Source: an uncultured Ruminococcus sp. (GTDB taxonomy: Bacteria; Bacillota; Clostridia; Oscillospirales; CAG-272). From it: DNA of 5,833 bases. Below are positions 3,667 to 5,833 of the stretch, piece by piece (within the stretch, counting starts at the first letter, position 1; every line of letters begins with the position of its first letter). The notes under the pieces were generated by a model. The model did not search any database and was not told the DNA's origin. It worked only from the letters and a program-made list of their open reading frames with translations. Where the stretch lies: positions 1 through 5,833 of the forward strand of contig CACZSA010000288.1 of the NCBI GenBank assembly GCA_902783705.1, written 5' to 3'. The translations under genes were made by a program, and so were the position numbers.

Positions 3667-5735
3667 TGGGACCCGGCGGAGGCTGGCGAGGCCAGCGCGA
3701 AAAAATGATCGATAAGCTCAAGGAGCCGAAACCGCAGTCTTTGCGCGAGGTGCCGGGATATCTCTGGCGCGTCGTGTCGAAGTTCTTCTACCGTTTATTC
3801 TACATATTCCGCATTGTCTGGGACACGAAGCCGTGGATCCTCTTCTTCATGATTTTCATGGCGATCTGGAACGGCGTCACGCCCGTCGTCAGCGCGTACA
3901 TCGGCGCGGCGCTCCTCAACGTGCTCGCCGAGGCCTTCACGTCCGTGACCTCGGGCGGGGAGATGATGTTCGACGCGGTCATCCGCCTGCTCGTCATCCG
4001 CTTCGCCTTCAACTTCCTCACGAGCATGGTCGGACGCGTCGCGAGCATTCTCAACAACATCGCGGGCGAGCTCGTCGTCAACCACGTCAATCTGAAGATC
4101 ATGCGCAAGGCACGCGAGGTCGACCTCGCCTCCTTCGACGATCCGGAATTCTACGAGCGGTTCGAGAACGCCAAGCGCGAGGCGGGCTCCCGTCCGATCA
4201 ACATCCTCTCGAACAACTTCACGATCATCTCGACCGTCATCAGCATGGTGTCCTTCATCGTGATCCTCGCCGCGGTCTCCCCGTGGGCGCCGATCGTCAT
4301 CGTGCTCATGAGCGTCCCGACCGCGGTCATCAGCTTCGCCTACCGGAAGAAGAATTTCTGGTACGTGCGCTGGCATTCGAAGGACCGCCGCCAGATGAAC
4401 TACTACTCCGAGCTCATGACCAATAAGGACATGGTCAAGGAGATCCGCCTCTTCAACCTCTCCGACACCTTCATCGGGCGGTATCAGGAGACCTTCTTCC
4501 GGTATTTCGGCGGTCTCAAGAAGCTCTTCGTGGGCGAGGGCCTCTGGAACATCGGCATCAACCTCGTGACGACGACGATCAACTGCCTGCTCTTCCTCTA
4601 CATCGCGAAGGGCGTTGCGGAAGGGCGCTACGCGGTCGGCGACTATTCGCTCTACACGGGCGCGCTCGGCTCCATCGCGGGCGGCATCGGCACGATCATC
4701 GGCACCACGGCGCAGATCTACGAGGGCACGCTCTTCATCGACAACCTCATCCGGTTCATGAATGAGAAGCGCACCGTCGTCGCCTCCCTGCCCGAGCCGC
4801 GCAGAGTCGCCCACGGAACGGGCCACACGATCGAATTCAAAAACGTCTCCTTCGCCTATCCGGGCACGGAGCGCCGCGTCATCAACAACGTCAACCTGAA
4901 GCTCGATCCGGGCGACACCTGCGTCCTCGTCGGCCTCAACGGCGCGGGCAAGACGACGCTCATCAAGCTGCTCACGCGCCTCTACGACCCCACCGAGGGC
5001 GAGATCCTCCTCGACGGCTACAACATCAAGGAATACGACACCGACGATCTCTATGCCATGTTCGGCATCATCTTCCAGGACTTCGGCAAGTATGCCGTGT
5101 CGGTCAAGGAGAACATCCGCTTCGGTCAGCTCGACCGCGAGGCCGGGGACGACGAGATCGTCGAGGCCGCCGAGCAGTCGACCGCCAGCCAGTTCATCGA
5201 AAATCTCCCGGATAAGTACGACACGCCGCTGATGCGCTACTTCGAGGAGAACGGCATCGAGCTCTCGATCGGGCAGTGGCAGAAGCTGTCCATCGCGCGC
5301 GCATTCTATTCGGATTCCGATGTCATCATCCTCGACGAGCCGACGGCCTCCCTCGACGCCATCGCCGAGCAGGACATTTACAACCAGTTTGACCGCCTGC
5401 GCAAGGACAAGACCTGCATTTTCGTCTCCCACCGTCTGTCCTCCGCCACGGTCGCGAACAAGATCATCGTCCTCGAGCAGGGCGCGGTGATCGAAGAGGG
5501 CAGTCACGCGGAGCTGATGAAGAAGCGCGGCGTGTACTACGAGCTCTTCACGACGCAGGCCAAGCGCTACATCACTCCGATCGACGGTGTCTCCGCCGAG
5601 GAATTCATGTCCGACGACGAGGATATCGCGAAATTCCTCGACGAGCGGAAAGAGGGACGCCCCGGCCGCAGACCCGGACCGGAGGGACATGAGCTGCCCG
5701 AAAGAGTCCCGGAGAAGGCGGGCAAGAAGGAATAA
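3666..5735 (+). CDS. ABC exporter, fused permease and ATPase (NisT/MsbA-like)
   Basis: The 689-residue protein is a half-transporter, an N-terminal membrane domain fused to an ATPase, expected to work as a dimer in the cytoplasmic membrane. Hydrophobic segments fit six helices at about 57-85, 105-130, 185-203, 207-225, 294-318 and 326-350. The ATPase carries an A-loop tyrosine (Y398), Walker A GLNGAGKT (423-430), Q-loop Q471, the signature LSIGQ (533-537, followed by WQK), Walker B VIILDE (553-558), D-loop SLDA (562-565) and the switch histidine H589; all catalytic residues are intact. The LSxGQWQK form recalls lantibiotic and peptide exporters such as NisT, but no peptide gene is visible, so drug or lipid export is equally possible. 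After the ATPase comes a charged, Gly/Pro-containing tail (about 632-689) that looks disordered. The ATG shares one base with the regulator's TGA, implying translational coupling and joint control by the MarR protein. No second ABC partner gene follows within the window. Confidence 0.93.
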   Translation: MGPGGGWRGQREKMIDKLKEPKPQSLREVPGYLWRVVSKFFYRLFYIFRIVWDTKPWILFFMIFMAIWNGVTPVVSAYIGAALLNVLAEAFTSVTSGGEMMFDAVIRLLVIRFAFNFLTSMVGRVASILNNIAGELVVNHVNLKIMRKAREVDLASFDDPEFYERFENAKREAGSRPINILSNNFTIISTVISMVSFIVILAAVSPWAPIVIVLMSVPTAVISFAYRKKNFWYVRWHSKDRRQMNYYSELMTNKDMVKEIRLFNLSDTFIGRYQETFFRYFGGLKKLFVGEGLWNIGINLVTTTINCLLFLYIAKGVAEGRYAVGDYSLYTGALGSIAGGIGTIIGTTAQIYEGTLFIDNLIRFMNEKRTVVASLPEPRRVAHGTGHTIEFKNVSFAYPGTERRVINNVNLKLDPGDTCVLVGLNGAGKTTLIKLLTRLYDPTEGEILLDGYNIKEYDTDDLYAMFGIIFQDFGKYAVSVKENIRFGQLDREAGDDEIVEAAEQSTASQFIENLPDKYDTPLMRYFEENGIELSIGQWQKLSIARAFYSDSDVIILDEPTASLDAIAEQDIYNQFDRLRKDKTCIFVSHRLSSATVANKIIVLEQGAVIEEGSHAELMKKRGVYYELFTTQAKRYITPIDGVSAEEFMSDDEDIAKFLDERKEGRPGRRPGPEGHELPERVPEKAGKKE

Positions 5736-5741
5736 GTGGTC

Positions 5742-5761
5742 AAAAAGGGGCTGTCGCAAAA
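5742..5761 (+). repeat. Single arm of a GGGGCTGTCGCAAAA-type element
   Basis: Seven bases after the exporter stop lies AAAAAGGGGCTGTCGCAAAA. In my memory this string occurs as one arm of long intrinsic-terminator stems and at the ends of some insertion-type elements in Clostridia. Its matching arm TTTTGCGACAGCCCC is not present in the window, so it is either beyond the right edge or lost. The role is uncertain. Confidence 0.35.
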
Positions 5762-5784
5762 CAAATCTGGTGCCGGTTGATTTC

Positions 5785-5806
5785 ATGACAAACGAAAGCT
5801 TGTCAT
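5785..5806 (+). repeat. Inverted repeat downstream of the exporter
   Basis: ATGACAA (5785-5791) and TTGTCAT (5800-5806) are perfect inverted repeats around the loop ACGAAAGC. No U-run follows, so it is a poor terminator. Its right arm merges into the CATTGCGAGGAGCGAA motif, so it may be the end of a small dispersed repeat. Confidence 0.5.
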
Positions 5807-5833
5807 TGCGAGGAGCGAATTTCAGCAAGCTGA
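5801..5833 (+). repeat. Start of a dispersed intergenic repeat (CATTGCGAGGAGCGAA type), cut by the edge
   Basis: TGTCATTGCGAGGAGCGAA (5801-5819) matches, from memory, the opening of a widely scattered intergenic repeat whose chance translation is the familiar RHCEERSDAAI peptide; here the frame reads CHCEER. After 5819 the match breaks down (TTTCAGCAAGCTGA), so this copy is degenerate or belongs to a different subtype. It marks the region as noncoding rather than a gene. Confidence 0.5.

Noticed and set aside
3795..5828. A 677-codon open frame on the minus strand
   Set aside because: It lies antisense to the ABC exporter, which has intact family motifs throughout. Its product is an Asp/Glu/Arg/Val-rich low-complexity sequence with no recognisable fold. 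Long antisense frames are expected in GC-rich genes whose third positions are G or C.
5736..5833. An insertion sequence or CRISPR array at the right edge
   Set aside because: There is no transposase fragment and no regularly spaced repeats; only single short repeat arms are present.

Overview
The window is GC-rich bacterial DNA whose codons mostly end in G or C. Promoters match the housekeeping consensus (TTGACA-17-TATAAT, often with an extended TG), ribosome binding sites are AGGAG-type, and intrinsic terminators have long U-runs. Together with the MarR plus NisT-like ABC exporter pair, this suggests a high-GC member of the Bacillota, probably a gut-type Clostridia. That assignment is an inference; no marker gene here fixes the genus.

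Layout, left to right. (1) Bases 1-1673, minus strand: a probable two-gene unit of dapA (4-hydroxy-tetrahydrodipicolinate synthase) followed by a sugar-phosphate isomerase/epimerase-like TIM-barrel protein that runs off the left edge. (2) Bases 1674-1866: a compact divergent intergenic region. The two best promoters face each other, so the dapA and queA transcripts would share about 60 complementary bases at their 5' ends. The shared stretch is self-complementary and, on the dapA strand, ends in a small hairpin plus U-run resembling an attenuator. (3) Bases 1867-2952, plus strand: queA (tRNA queuosine biosynthesis), closed by a strong intrinsic terminator. (4) Bases 3047-5735, plus strand: a near-perfect promoter overlapped by two copies of an 8-bp palindrome (likely operators), then a MarR-family regulator starting at TTG, translationally coupled by a 1-base overlap to a complete fused TMD-NBD ABC exporter. 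(5) Bases 5736-5833: noncoding, with pieces that resemble dispersed intergenic repeats of the CATTGCGAGGAGCGAA type, cut by the right edge.

How the genes work together: dapA feeds diaminopimelate and lysine synthesis, and queA performs the SAM-dependent step of queuosine synthesis. They share a control region but no pathway. The MarR/ABC pair looks like a self-contained, ligand-induced efflux operon: the regulator probably represses its own promoter until a toxic compound or peptide appears.

I found no clearly undescribed multi-gene system. The most unusual element is the dapA/queA intergenic region (facing promoters, overlapping leaders, candidate attenuator), followed by the predicted loss of lysine feedback in DapA. 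All promoter, operator and RNA calls are by eye, without folding energies or database searches.
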